A stretch of DNA of 64,000 bases, taken from positions 1,736,001 through 1,800,000 of the forward strand of contig NZ_CP083692.1 of NCBI RefSeq assembly GCF_020096995.1, given 5' to 3'. The notes beneath the pieces are model-generated. The model was not told the origin of the DNA. It saw only the letters and a list, made by a program, of their open reading frames with translations, and ran no database searches. Positions within the stretch are counted from its first letter, which is position 1. Every line of letters starts with the position of its first letter. This stretch comes from Leucobacter sp. Psy1 (GTDB lineage: Bacteria > Actinomycetota > Actinomycetes > Actinomycetales > Microbacteriaceae). Shown piece by piece: positions 32,963 to 42,307 of this stretch. The position numbers and the translations under genes are program-made.

Positions 32963-34293
32963 CAGTGCTCTCCGGAGGAATCGGTATCGGGGGCGAAACG
33001 GATGGCCACGGCATCACCGTGCGCCGGCAGCCCCTCGGCCTCAGCCAGTGCGCCGAGCGGTGCGACAGTGTCGGCGAGGGAGGCCCGGTCGTACGTGATG
33101 ATCTGCTGGGGGCGCAGGAACGAGTGCGCGCCGAGACCGGAGGCGAATCGAGCGGTGCCCCCGGTCGGAAGCACGTGGTTCGATCCGGCGAGGTAGTCGC
33201 CGAGGCTCACGGGGGTGTACGACCCCAGGAAGATCGCCCCGGCATCCTCGATGTGTTCGAGGACCGCATCGTCGTCCCGGGTCTGGATCTCGAGGTGCTC
33301 CGGTCCGTACGCGTTGCTCACGCGCGCCGCGGTCAGCAGGTCGTCGACAAGGATCACGCCGGACTGCTGTCCGGCGAGCGCGACGCCGATGCGCTCGGCC
33401 CAGCGGGCCCCTGGTACCCGGGATGCGAGCTCGGTGGACACCCGCTCGGCGAGCACAGCCGAGTCGGTGACGAGCACCGAAGCGGCAGCCTCGTCGTGCT
33501 CGGCCTGGCTGATGAGATCGGCGGCGACGAAGGCCGGATTTGCCGTCTCGTCGGCGATGATGAGGATCTCGGTGGTCCCGGCCTCGGCGTCGATGCCGAC
33601 GATCCCGTTCACGGCGCGCTTGGCCGCGGCCACGAACACGTTCCCAGGTCCGGTGACGACGTCGACCGGATCGAGACCGATCTCGGGAACACCGTAGGCG
33701 AACGCCGCGATCGCACCCGCACCGCCGATCGCGTACACCTCGGTGACGCCGGCGAGTGCCGCCGCCCAGAGCACGGACTCGTGCGGAGCACCGTCGTTCT
33801 CACGCTGCGCCGGGGACGCGAGCGCGAGGCTCGGCACGCCCGCGGCCTGCGCGGCGACGGCGTTCATGATCACGGACGACGGGTAGGCCGCCTTGCCGCC
33901 TGGAGCGTAGAGGCCGACCCGCGAGACGGGCTGCCATCGCTGCCGCACCGTCGCGCCGTTGCCGAACACGGTCACCTGCTCGGCCGGGACCTGTGCCGCT
34001 GAGGCGCGCCGCAGCTTCGCGATGAGCTGCTCGAGAGCGTCCCTCGTCTCCGGCGGGCATGACTCGAGCGAGGCCTCGATCCGCTCGGCCGGAACGCGGA
34101 GGGCATGGTGTTCGACGCCGTCGAAGTCGCGGCCCTGTTCCCGGAGCGCTGCTTCACCGTTCACGCGCACGGCATCCACGAGCGGGCGGACCCGCTCGAC
34201 CGCCGTACCGATGTCGACGGCGGCGCGGGGAACGAGGTCCAGCAGCTCGGCGCGGGAGAGGTCGCGCCCTCTGAGGTCGAGTGTTCGCATCAC
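32962..34293 (-). CDS. hisD: Histidinol dehydrogenase
   Basis: A 443-residue zinc enzyme catalysing the last two steps of histidine synthesis. Motifs include the G-P-G-N-x-F-V-A-A-A-K-R nucleotide region, E-H-x-E-x-x-T, and the catalytic D-L-I-S-Q-A-E-H-D and [11 protein letters not shown] segments. The start is GTG 34293 or ATG 34290; the first lies 6 nt after TAGACT, suggesting a leaderless message. The other his genes are not nearby. Confidence 0.95.
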   Translation of the reverse strand: MMRTLDLRGRDLSRAELLDLVPRAAVDIGTAVERVRPLVDAVRVNGEAALREQGRDFDGVEHHALRVPAERIEASLESCPPETRDALEQLIAKLRRASAAQVPAEQVTVFGNGATVRQRWQPVSRVGLYAPGGKAAYPSSVIMNAVAAQAAGVPSLALASPAQRENDGAPHESVLWAAALAGVTEVYAIGGAGAIAAFAYGVPEIGLDPVDVVTGPGNVFVAAAKRAVNGIVGIDAEAGTTEILIIADETANPAFVAADLISQAEHDEAAASVLVTDSAVLAERVSTELASRVPGARWAERIGVALAGQQSGVILVDDLLTAARVSNAYGPEHLEIQTRDDDAVLEHIEDAGAIFLGSYTPVSLGDYLAGSNHVLPTGGTARFASGLGAHSFLRPQQIITYDRASLADTVAPLGALAEAEGLPAHGDAVAIRFAPDTDSSGEH

Positions 34294-34299
34294 CGCACC

Positions 34300-34305
34300 A
34301 GTCTA
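34300..34305 (-). promoter_or_regulatory. Candidate leaderless -10 (TAGACT) for hisD, built on a stop codon
   Basis: The TAG of this -10 is also the stop codon of the upstream methyltransferase gene. The hexamer ends 6 nt before GTG 34293. Confidence 0.5.
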
Positions 34306-35877
34306 CCGGGCGGTATCGGTTCCGGATTGCGTCACGGCGCCGAGCCAGGCGAGTTCCCGCACCCCCGCCACCAGTGCCTCAGCAGCGGCCGATGCTTCGA
34401 CCTCCAGCAGTGTAGCGAGGGCATCGGAGATCTGCCCGAGCGACAGGTCTCCGTCGCACGCGCCGACCGCTGCGGCGAGCAGCGGATCGGCGCTGACCCG
34501 ACGGGCGATGGGCTGCTCGATGAGCAGCGTGATCGCGCTCGGCGCCTCCTGGCCGGGATCGTGCTGACGCTCCTCTCTGACGGAGGCATGGAGCACCCAG
34601 TGGCCTGCCAGCACCTCGTCGTGGCTCAGCGCGTCGGCAGCTGAACCCGCTCGGAACGCCGCGTCGAGCGCAGCCCCGAGTCCATCGGTTGCCCACGCAC
34701 CGGCGGCGTGCTCGATGCGCACGATCGGATCGCGATCGTCGCTTCCAACGCACCGCGAGATCCGGATCGACCCGAGGCCGACCGCCGTGATCCGACGCGC
34801 TGCGAAATCCGCGAGCCAGGCCTCGACGAGCCCGTCGAACGCCTCGTCTCCCGGCCGTGCACCGCCGTCCCTCGCCCAGGTCTCCGCGTACCGCGCCGGG
34901 TCCACCCGGTCGCGCTCGATCACCCAAGCGGCGATGGGACCCGCTTCGCGATGTGCGGCCGCGAGCCACTCCTCGACACGGGTCAGCCCGGGCGTGCCCC
35001 ACGGGGATTCCCAGTTCGCCAGGCAGAGCAGCGTGCCGGTGCCCGTGAGATGCACAGGCCCGGCCGCGACAACCGATGCCGCGAGTGCGTCACCCGTCAG
35101 ACCGCCGTCCCGGTACACGTAGCGGTCCGCCTCATCACTGCCGCGAGGGGTGATGACGAAGGGCGGATTCGAGAGGATGAGGTCGAACTGCTCCCCCGCG
35201 ACGGGCGCAAACCGGTCGCCCGTGCGGAACTCGATGCGCTCGTCCACCCCGTTGAGCCTCGCGTTCGCACGGGCGAGGGTCAGCGCCCGGTCCGACACAT
35301 CAGTGGCGACAACGCGTTCAGCGCGCAGGAGCAGATGGAGCGCGACGATGCCGCACCCGGTGCCGAGGTCGAGCGCGGAGTCGACGTGCGACGGCGGCGC
35401 CTGAGCGATCAACGAGCGTGTGGCTCCGCCGACACCCATGACGTGATCAGGACGCGCGGGTCCGCGCCTCAGGGCGTCGTCGAGATCGGAGATGATCCAC
35501 CAGTGGAGCGGAGACTCGGACGCCGCGTCGGCGATCTCCACGGGCACGAGCGACAGCGCCGCCCTGAGGCCGGCCCGCGCTCCGCCCTCGCCGCTGACCG
35601 GCTCGAGCAGCCCGAGCTCGGCCGCCCCGGCCGCGCCGAGCGACGGGAGTGCTGCGTCGATCTGCTCGGCGGGCACCTCCACCCCGAGCAGGAGGAGTCG
35701 GATGAGCGTGCTGAGCGCTGACTCTTCGCGGGAGTCGAGCGCTCTTCTGGCCGGCACGAGTACCCCGCGAGCACGCGCGGCCTCCGCTTGCTCACCGAGC
35801 AGCGCTGCGACCCGGGACACGCGGTAGTCGGCTGCCCCGAGGTCGGCGCGGAGTCGGTCGAGCAGGGCGAAATCCAT
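34303..35877 (-). CDS. Class I SAM-dependent methyltransferase (MTS/HemK-like)
   Basis: A 524-residue protein. An N-terminal helical region of about 150 residues precedes a Rossmann methyltransferase core with motif I L-D-L-G-T-G-C-G-I near residue 165-175 and motif IV N-P-P-F, as in enzymes that methylate glutamine or exocyclic amines. The C-terminal 180 residues are a further domain of unknown role. Similar long proteins occur in many actinobacteria. The target is not known. Its ATG lies 6 nt after TAGGCT. Confidence 0.8.
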   Translation of the reverse strand: MDFALLDRLRADLGAADYRVSRVAALLGEQAEAARARGVLVPARRALDSREESALSTLIRLLLLGVEVPAEQIDAALPSLGAAGAAELGLLEPVSGEGGARAGLRAALSLVPVEIADAASESPLHWWIISDLDDALRRGPARPDHVMGVGGATRSLIAQAPPSHVDSALDLGTGCGIVALHLLLRAERVVATDVSDRALTLARANARLNGVDERIEFRTGDRFAPVAGEQFDLILSNPPFVITPRGSDEADRYVYRDGGLTGDALAASVVAAGPVHLTGTGTLLCLANWESPWGTPGLTRVEEWLAAAHREAGPIAAWVIERDRVDPARYAETWARDGGARPGDEAFDGLVEAWLADFAARRITAVGLGSIRISRCVGSDDRDPIVRIEHAAGAWATDGLGAALDAAFRAGSAADALSHDEVLAGHWVLHASVREERQHDPGQEAPSAITLLIEQPIARRVSADPLLAAAVGACDGDLSLGQISDALATLLEVEASAAAEALVAGVRELAWLGAVTQSGTDTAR

Positions 35878-35883
35878 CGGTCC

Positions 35884-35889
35884 AGCCTA
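35884..35889 (-). promoter_or_regulatory. Candidate leaderless -10 (TAGGCT) for the methyltransferase-hisD-nrdR-pyrD unit
   Basis: TAGGCTGG on the minus strand; the hexamer ends 6 nt before ATG 35877 and no ribosome-binding site intervenes. Confidence 0.5.
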
Positions 35890-35902
35890 CCCGCACGGAG
35901 CT

Positions 35903-35944
35903 GCACGCACCGGCCACGGCACTCGGGCCGGGGCCGGTGCGTGC
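35903..35944 (-). terminator. Terminator of gltBD
   Basis: A perfect 13-bp stem pairs 35903-35915 with 35932-35944 around a 16-nt loop, starting 7 nt after the gltD stop codon. Confidence 0.85.
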
Positions 35945-35951
35945 CGACAGG

Positions 35952-37403
35952 CTACGCGAACGCGCGATCCCGCGCCGTAACGGGCGACGGGAGCACGGTG
36001 TCACCGGTGAGGTAGCGGTCGACGGACGCGGCCGCGGCCCGCCCCTCGGCGATCGCCCACACGATGAGCGACTGGCCGCGTCCCGCATCACCGGCGACGA
36101 ACACGCCTGGCAGCTCGGTGGCGTAGTCCGCCGCACGGGTGAACGCGCCGCGCGCGTCTCGGGGCAGCGTCAGCTGCGGATCCTCGACGGCCTCCGGCCC
36201 CGTGAAGCCCATCGCGATGAGCACCAGGTCGGCGTCGATGTGACGCTCGGTCCCGGCCTTCGGCCCGCGACCGGACTCCGTGAACTCGGTCTCGGCGACG
36301 ACCAGGGTCCGCACATTGCCAGACTCGTCGCCGAGGTACTCGACGGTGGATGCGAGGAACGCGCGCTCGCCGCCCTCCTCGTGCGAGCTCTGCACCTCGA
36401 AGAGCGTGGGGTGCGTGGGCCATGGCTGCGACTCGGAGCGCTCGTGGGGCGGCTGCTTGCCGATGGCGAGGTTCGTCACCGAGAGCGCGCCCTGGCGGTG
36501 CGCCGTGCCGATGCAGTCGGATCCGGTGTCGCCGCCGCCGATCACGACGACGTGCTTGCCCGCAGCATCGAACGGCGTGCGCTCGAGCGACCCCCGCTGC
36601 ACGCGGTTCGCTGCCGTGAGGTAGTCCATCGCAGGCATGATGCCCGAGAGCTCGCGGCCGGGCAGGTCGAGCGGCCGCGGCACGGTGGCCCCTGTGGCGA
36701 CGACGACGGCGTCGTAGCGGCGGCGCAGTTCGGCCCAGCTCATATCGCGGCCGATCTCGATTCCGGTCCTGAATCGGGTGCCCTCGGCCTTCAACTGCGC
36801 GATACGGCGCTCCACGAGCGCCTTCTCGAGCTTGAAGTCGGGGATGCCGAAAGTGAGCAGGCCGCCGGGCTCCTCGTCACGCTCGTACACGGCTACGGTG
36901 TGCCCGGCTCGAGTGAGCTGCTGCGCCGCCGCCAGGCCCGCGGGGCCCGACCCGACCACGGCGACCGTCTTCCCGGACAGGCGCTCGGGCGGCTGCGGCT
37001 CGACCCACCCGTGGAGGAAGCCCTGGTCGATGATGCTGTTCTCGATCTGCTTGATCGTGACGGCAGGCTGGTTGATGTTCAGCACGCACGCCGATTCGCA
37101 GGGCGCGGGGCAGGCTCGTCCCGTGAACTCGGGGAAGTTGTTCGTCTCGTGGAGCCGGTCCAGCGCTTCGCGCTCGCGTCCGCGCCAGACGAGATCGTTC
37201 CACTCCGGAATCAGATTGCCGAGCGGGCACCCCTGATGGCAGAACGCGACACCGCAGTCCATGCAGCGCGAAGCCTGACGAGCGACCACCGTGGGGTCGG
37301 CCGGGTCGACGACCTCGCTCCAGTCCTTGAGCCGGATTGGAACGGGACGCTTCGGCGCGAGCTCCCGCTCGCGTACCTTGAGAAAGCCTCTCGGATCAGC
37401 CAC
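35952..37403 (-). CDS. gltD: Glutamate synthase (NADPH) small subunit
   Basis: A 483-residue flavoprotein. N-terminal cysteines for the Fe-S clusters are in C-M-D-C-G-V-A-F-C-H-Q-G-C-P and C-P-A-P-C-E-S-A-C. The FAD motif is V-V-G-S-G-P-A-G-L-A-A-A and the NADPH motif V-I-G-G-G-D-T-G-S-D. It feeds electrons to GltB for glutamate formation from glutamine and 2-oxoglutarate. GTG 37403 overlaps the gltB stop by 8 bp. Confidence 0.96.
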   Translation of the reverse strand: MADPRGFLKVRERELAPKRPVPIRLKDWSEVVDPADPTVVARQASRCMDCGVAFCHQGCPLGNLIPEWNDLVWRGREREALDRLHETNNFPEFTGRACPAPCESACVLNINQPAVTIKQIENSIIDQGFLHGWVEPQPPERLSGKTVAVVGSGPAGLAAAQQLTRAGHTVAVYERDEEPGGLLTFGIPDFKLEKALVERRIAQLKAEGTRFRTGIEIGRDMSWAELRRRYDAVVVATGATVPRPLDLPGRELSGIMPAMDYLTAANRVQRGSLERTPFDAAGKHVVVIGGGDTGSDCIGTAHRQGALSVTNLAIGKQPPHERSESQPWPTHPTLFEVQSSHEEGGERAFLASTVEYLGDESGNVRTLVVAETEFTESGRGPKAGTERHIDADLVLIAMGFTGPEAVEDPQLTLPRDARGAFTRAADYATELPGVFVAGDAGRGQSLIVWAIAEGRAAAASVDRYLTGDTVLPSPVTARDRAFA

Positions 37404-40400
37404 GGGTCGCCTCCAGGATCTGGGTCCACGCCTGCTCGCCGTCGGGATCGATGCCGTCGAGCGTCGCGCGCTCGCGGATGTCGAGCACGCGCGAGTAGCC
37501 GTGAGGAATGAGTCGGGTGAATCGTGCGAACGTCGCATCGGGGTCCGTCTCCAGACCGCGGAGCAGTTCGCTCGCCACATGGGAGCCGGTCTGCTCCTCG
37601 TGGCGCTTGAGGAGTGCGGCGATCTTCTCGCGGATCTCCTCCTCCCCCTTCGGGATCTCGTCGCTGCCGAGTCGCTGCAGCATGAGCGCGCCAGAGGCGA
37701 GCTCGGCAGCGTTCACGTTGTCGCGATCCAAGTCGAGGATCACGGCTTCTCCGCCCGACATGCCCGCGCCGATGTTGCGGCCGGTCTGACCGAGGATCAG
37801 CGCGAAGCCGCCGGTGAAGTACTCGAGTGCGTGGTCGCCGGTGCCCTCGACGACGGCGATGGCGCCTGAGCCGCGGACGAGGAAGCGCTCCCCCACGGTT
37901 CCCGCGATCCACAGCGAACCGCTCGTCGCGCCGTAGCCGATGGTGTTACCGGCGATGACGTTGCCCGCTGCCGGGTGGCCAGAATCGGGATGGGGCCGGA
38001 CGACGATCTCGCCGCCGGAGAGCCCCTTGCCGACGTAGTCGTTGGCATCGCCGATGAGGCGGAGAGTGATGCCGGAGGGGATGAACGCCCCGAGCGACTG
38101 ACCGGCGGAGCCGGTGAGCGTCACGTCGATCGTGGCGTCGGGAAGTCCTTCGGCGCCGAACTGCTGCGTGACCGCGTGGCCGAGCATGGTGCCGACGGCG
38201 CGATCCGTGTTGCGGATCGGCAGATCAAAGACGACAGGCTCACGGCGCTCGAAGGCGTCCCCTGACGCCGCGATGAGCTGCTGGTCGTAGTGGACGGCGA
38301 GCTCGTGATCCTGATCACGACCGTGCCGACGGAGCTCCGTCTCGGCGAACTCCGGGCCGCGGAGGATCGGCGTGAGGTCGAGCCCCTCCGCCTTCCAGTG
38401 CCGGATCGCCGCGTCAACGTCGAGCGCGCGGGTGTCGCCGACGGCCTCGTCGAGGGTGCGGTACCCGAGTTCGGCGAGGAGTTCGCGCACCTCCTCGGCG
38501 ATGAAGCGGAAGAAGTTGACCACGTGCTCCGCCTGGCCGGTGTATCGCTCGCGCAGCTCCGGGTTCTGGGTGGCGACGCCGACCGGGCAGGTGTCGAGGT
38601 GGCAGACGCGCATCATGATGCAGCCGGACACGACGAGCGGCGCCGTGGCGAACCCGAACTCCTCGGCGCCCAGCAGCGCGGCGATGACCACGTCCCGCCC
38701 CGTCTTCAGCTGACCGTCGACCTGGAGGACGATGCGATCGCGAAGACCGTTGAGCATCAGCGTCTGCTGCGCCTCGGCGAGGCCGAGCTCCCAGGGGGAT
38801 CCGGCGTGCTTCAGCGAGTTCATCGGGCTCGCGCCGGTGCCGCCGTCGTGGCCCGAGACGAGGATCACATCGGAGAGCGCCTTCGCGACGCCTGCCGCCA
38901 CGGGACCGATGCCGCTCTGGGCGACGAGCTTCGTGCTGACCCGAGCCGACGGGTTGGCACGCTTCAGGTCGAAGATGAGCTGCTTGAGGTCCTCGATCGA
39001 GTAGATGTCGTGGTGCGGAGGCGGTGAGATGAGGCCAACGCCAGGCGTCGCATGGCGCGTCGCGGCGATCCACGGGTACATCTTCGCCGGGGGCAGCTGG
39101 CCGCCCTCACCCGGCTTCGCGCCCTGGGCGAGCTTGATCTGGATCTCGTCCGCGTGGGTGAGGTACATGCTGGTGACGCCGAACCGGCCGGACGCGACCT
39201 GCTTGATCGCGCTGCGGCGCTCCGGATCAAGGAGCCGCTCCGGCGCTTCGCCGCCCTCACCGGTGTTCGACTTGCCGCCGAGCCGGTTCATCGCGATCGC
39301 GAGCGTCTGGTGCGCCTCCAGCGAGATCGATCCGTAGCTCATCGCGCCGGTCGCGAACCGACGAACGATGCGCTCGACCGACTCGACTTCGTCGAGCGGC
39401 ACCGGGGCGCGGTACGGTTCGAAGCGGATGAGGCCGCGGAGCGTCATCAGGCGCTCCTGTTGCTCATTGACGCGCTGAGTGTACTCGGAGAAGATCTCGC
39501 GGCGCGCCGTGCGCGTACTGTGCTGCAGCTTGTAGATCGTCTGCGGATCGAAGAGGTGCGGCTCTTCGCCTCGGCGCCAGCGGTACTCTCCGCCGGTCTC
39601 GAGCCGCTGATGCGCGAGCGCCGCAGGATCGTCGGGGTACGCCGTGCGGTGCCGCGCGGCGACCTCCCGGGCGAGAACGTCGAGACCGACACCGCCGAGA
39701 CGCGTCGTCGTCCCGGTGAAGAACCGATCGACGATCTCCTGCGACAGCCCAATCGCCTCGAACGTCTGCGCTCCGCAGAACGACGCCACCGTCGAGATGC
39801 CCATCTTGCTCATGACCTTGAGCAGGCCCTTGCCGAGGGACTTGATGAGGCGCGCGATGGCCTCCTCCTCGCTGAGCCCCTCGATCTCTCCGGAGCGGAC
39901 GAGCAGCCCGACCGTCTCCATGGCGAGGTAGGGGTTCACGGCTGCAGCGCCGTAGCCGATGAGCGAGGCCACGTGGTGCACCTCGCGCACGTCTCCGGCC
40001 TCGACGAGGAGCGTTGCACGCATGCGCGTACCCTCGCGGATGAGGTGGTGGTGCACGGCGGAGACCGCGAGGAGCGACGGAACCGGAGCCAGATCCTTGT
40101 TGGAATCGCGGTCCGAGAGGATCAGGAACTCAGCGCCCGCCTCGATGGCCGCGCTCGCCTCCCAGCACATCTCCTCGATGCGGTCGGCAAGACCCTTCGA
40201 CTCGTAGTCGACGGGGTACAGGCCCCGAATCGTCACCGAGCGCTCGCGCTCGGGGTCGTCGCCGAGGTGCTGGATCCGCGCCAGCGCGTCGTTGTCGATG
40301 ACCGGGAAGTCGAGGATGATCTGGCGCGCGTGATCCGCCGACTGCTCAAGCAAATTCGCCTGCGGGCCGATGCCCGTCTGGAGACTCGTGACGAGCTCCT

Positions 40401-42009
40401 CCCTGAGCGCATCGAGCGGCGGGTTCGTCACCTGGGCGAACTGCTGCACGAAGTAGTCGAACAGCAGACGCGGGCGATCGGAGAGCACCGCGATCGGGGT
40501 ATCGGTGCCCATCGCCGCGATCGGCTCGATGCCCTCGCGGGCCATCGGCGTGAGCAGCAGACGCAGCTCCTCCTCCGTGTAGCCGAACGTCCGCTGACGA
40601 CGGGTAATGGACGCCGGGGGGTGTACCAGGTGCTCGCGCTCAGGGAGCTCAGCGAGCCGGATCCGGCCCTCCTCGAGCCACTCCCCCCAGGGAGCGAGAT
40701 CGGCCAGCTCGGCCTTGACGTCGTCGTCGTCGCGGATCTCACCCGTGTCGAGGTTCACCACGAGCATACGGCCGGGCTGCAGACGACCGCGACGGATGAC
40801 GCGGGACGGCTCCATGTCGAGCACCCCGGTCTCGCTCGCCATGACCAGCAGGCCATCGGCGGTGACCTGGAAACGCCCCGGCCGGAGTCCGTTGCGGTCG
40901 AGCTGCGCCACCAAGTGGGTCCCGTCGGTGCCGATCATCGCGGCCGGGCCGTCCCACGGCTCCATGATGAGCGAGTGGTGCTCGAAGAAGTCGCGCACCT
41001 TCGGATCGAGACCGCTCTCGGACTCCCACGCCTCAGGCACCATCATCGCCAGCGCGTGCGGCAGGGAGCGGCCCGAGACGACGAGCAGTTCGAGCACTTC
41101 GTCGAAGCTCGCGGAGTCGCTGCCGCTCGGCGAGCAGATCGGCAGCAGCGGGCGGAGATCTCCCAGGGCTTCGGACGCCAACTGCGACTCGCGCGCCCGC
41201 ATCCAGTTCCGGTTGCCGCGCACCGTGTTGATCTCGCCGTTGTGCGCAAGGTAGCGCAGCGGCTGAGCGAGATGCCACGAGGGGAACGTGTTCGTCGAGT
41301 ACCGCGAGTGGACGATCGCGAACCGCGACGCGAATCGCTCGTCGGTGAGGTCGGGGTAGAAGCGTGAGAGCTGCAGCGTCGTGACCATGCCCTTGTAGAC
41401 CATGGTGCGTGCCGACAGCGACGGGAAGTAGCTGCCGAGCTCGCGCTCGATGCGCTTGCGCGTGCGGAACGCTCGCCGTTCGATGAGGAGGGTCTCGATG
41501 CGCCCGCCACCCGTGGGTACGAGCACCGGCTGCTCGATCGTCGGACTGACGGCACGAGCGGAGCCGCCGAGCACCTCTGGCCGGGTCGGGACCTCGCGCC
41601 ACGTGAGCACCTCGAGGCCCTCGTCGCGGGCGATCGCCTCGATGCGGTACTTCGCCGCGCGACGTTCGGTGGTCGACTGCGGCAGGAAGCCGAGTCCGGT
41701 GGCGTACCTGCCGGCTTCGGGCAGCACGACCGCGGCCTCGCTCTCGGCGAGCGCCTCGCGCAGGAAGACGTCGGGGATGGCGCACAGGATTCCCGCGCCG
41801 TCACCGGTGCCGGCGTCCGAACCCACAGCACCTCGGTGCTCCAGGTTCTCGAGCGCTTCGAGTGCTAGAGCAACGATCTCGTGCGAGGCCTCGCTGCGCA
41901 GTGAGACGACGGACGCCAGTCCGCAGGCGTCGCGCTCATCACTCGGGTCGTAGAGCCCGACCTTTCCAGGAAGGTTCGACCCGGGTGGCGTCAGCGGGGT
42001 TGCGCGCAT
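37396..42009 (-). CDS. gltB: Glutamate synthase (NADPH) large subunit
   Basis: A 1537-residue enzyme, normal length. A short propeptide is expected to be removed before the nucleophile Cys29 (D-A-C-G-L-A), which starts the class II glutaminase domain. The central and FMN-binding synthase domains follow, with the 3Fe-4S cysteines in C-x5-C-x4-C (M-R-V-C-H-L-D-T-C-P-V-G). The C-terminal domain is a glycine-rich beta-helix. It is the main ammonium assimilation route with glutamine synthetase. GlnR-like boxes lie about 240-280 bp upstream. Confidence 0.97.
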   Translation of the reverse strand: MRATPLTPPGSNLPGKVGLYDPSDERDACGLASVVSLRSEASHEIVALALEALENLEHRGAVGSDAGTGDGAGILCAIPDVFLREALAESEAAVVLPEAGRYATGLGFLPQSTTERRAAKYRIEAIARDEGLEVLTWREVPTRPEVLGGSARAVSPTIEQPVLVPTGGGRIETLLIERRAFRTRKRIERELGSYFPSLSARTMVYKGMVTTLQLSRFYPDLTDERFASRFAIVHSRYSTNTFPSWHLAQPLRYLAHNGEINTVRGNRNWMRARESQLASEALGDLRPLLPICSPSGSDSASFDEVLELLVVSGRSLPHALAMMVPEAWESESGLDPKVRDFFEHHSLIMEPWDGPAAMIGTDGTHLVAQLDRNGLRPGRFQVTADGLLVMASETGVLDMEPSRVIRRGRLQPGRMLVVNLDTGEIRDDDDVKAELADLAPWGEWLEEGRIRLAELPEREHLVHPPASITRRQRTFGYTEEELRLLLTPMAREGIEPIAAMGTDTPIAVLSDRPRLLFDYFVQQFAQVTNPPLDALREELVTSLQTGIGPQANLLEQSADHARQIILDFPVIDNDALARIQHLGDDPERERSVTIRGLYPVDYESKGLADRIEEMCWEASAAIEAGAEFLILSDRDSNKDLAPVPSLLAVSAVHHHLIREGTRMRATLLVEAGDVREVHHVASLIGYGAAAVNPYLAMETVGLLVRSGEIEGLSEEEAIARLIKSLGKGLLKVMSKMGISTVASFCGAQTFEAIGLSQEIVDRFFTGTTTRLGGVGLDVLAREVAARHRTAYPDDPAALAHQRLETGGEYRWRRGEEPHLFDPQTIYKLQHSTRTARREIFSEYTQRVNEQQERLMTLRGLIRFEPYRAPVPLDEVESVERIVRRFATGAMSYGSISLEAHQTLAIAMNRLGGKSNTGEGGEAPERLLDPERRSAIKQVASGRFGVTSMYLTHADEIQIKLAQGAKPGEGGQLPPAKMYPWIAATRHATPGVGLISPPPHHDIYSIEDLKQLIFDLKRANPSARVSTKLVAQSGIGPVAAGVAKALSDVILVSGHDGGTGASPMNSLKHAGSPWELGLAEAQQTLMLNGLRDRIVLQVDGQLKTGRDVVIAALLGAEEFGFATAPLVVSGCIMMRVCHLDTCPVGVATQNPELRERYTGQAEHVVNFFRFIAEEVRELLAELGYRTLDEAVGDTRALDVDAAIRHWKAEGLDLTPILRGPEFAETELRRHGRDQDHELAVHYDQQLIAASGDAFERREPVVFDLPIRNTDRAVGTMLGHAVTQQFGAEGLPDATIDVTLTGSAGQSLGAFIPSGITLRLIGDANDYVGKGLSGGEIVVRPHPDSGHPAAGNVIAGNTIGYGATSGSLWIAGTVGERFLVRGSGAIAVVEGTGDHALEYFTGGFALILGQTGRNIGAGMSGGEAVILDLDRDNVNAAELASGALMLQRLGSDEIPKGEEEIREKIAALLKRHEEQTGSHVASELLRGLETDPDATFARFTRLIPHGYSRVLDIRERATLDGIDPDGEQAWTQILEATRG

Positions 42010-42164
42010 CGACGTCCTCTCTACCTCTGGCGGGCACCCTGCACGGTGATGCCTGGCCGGTCCTCGAGGAGACGAAGATCGGAGCCCGGCATCGCAGCGG
42101 GCCCGCGATCACGGAGTCTGAGAGTACCACTCATTTCTTCGGCGAAACGAATCGCTGAACGCAC

Positions 42165-42170
42165 CTTATA
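42165..42170 (-). promoter_or_regulatory. Candidate -10 (TATAAG) of gltBD
   Basis: TATAAG on the minus strand about 156 nt before the gltB ATG. The -35 position (about 42188-42193) reads ACGCCA, a poor match, as expected for an activator-dependent promoter. Confidence 0.45.
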
Positions 42171-42195
42171 CGCCAGATTCGGTCATATGGCGTAT
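42168..42195. promoter_or_regulatory. Dyad ATACGCCA-N12-TGGCGTAT over the gltBD promoter
   Basis: Two perfect 8-base arms (42168-42175 and 42188-42195) cover the -35 region and touch the -10. The spacing of 20 bp between arm starts places them on the same face of DNA. It looks like a repressor or LysR/AraC-type site. A second 15-bp palindrome (42200-42214) lies just upstream. Neither matches a motif I can name. Confidence 0.55.
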
Positions 42196-42249
42196 TTTCC
42201 CGCAGAATCTGCGGCGATGGGGCGTACGGACCGAACAGTGGCGAAGCGT

Positions 42250-42288
42250 GAAACACCCCCGAAACACGACCCGTAACGCCCCCGAAAC
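42250..42288. promoter_or_regulatory. GlnR-like operator boxes upstream of gltBD
   Basis: Four pentamers lie in order: GAAAC (42250), GAAAC (42261), GTAAC (42273) and GAAAC (42284). Within each pair the AC-N9-AC spacing of GlnR sites is exact; between pairs it is N10. GlnR is the actinobacterial nitrogen regulator. The site is about 80-130 bp upstream of the -10, suited to activation. Confidence 0.6.
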
Positions 42289-42307
42289 AATCGGCGACGG
42301 ACGCCGA

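Noticed and set aside
39052-41367. A 771-codon open frame opposite gltB
   Set aside because: Entirely inside gltB on the other strand; composition is that of a shadow frame and no domain is visible.
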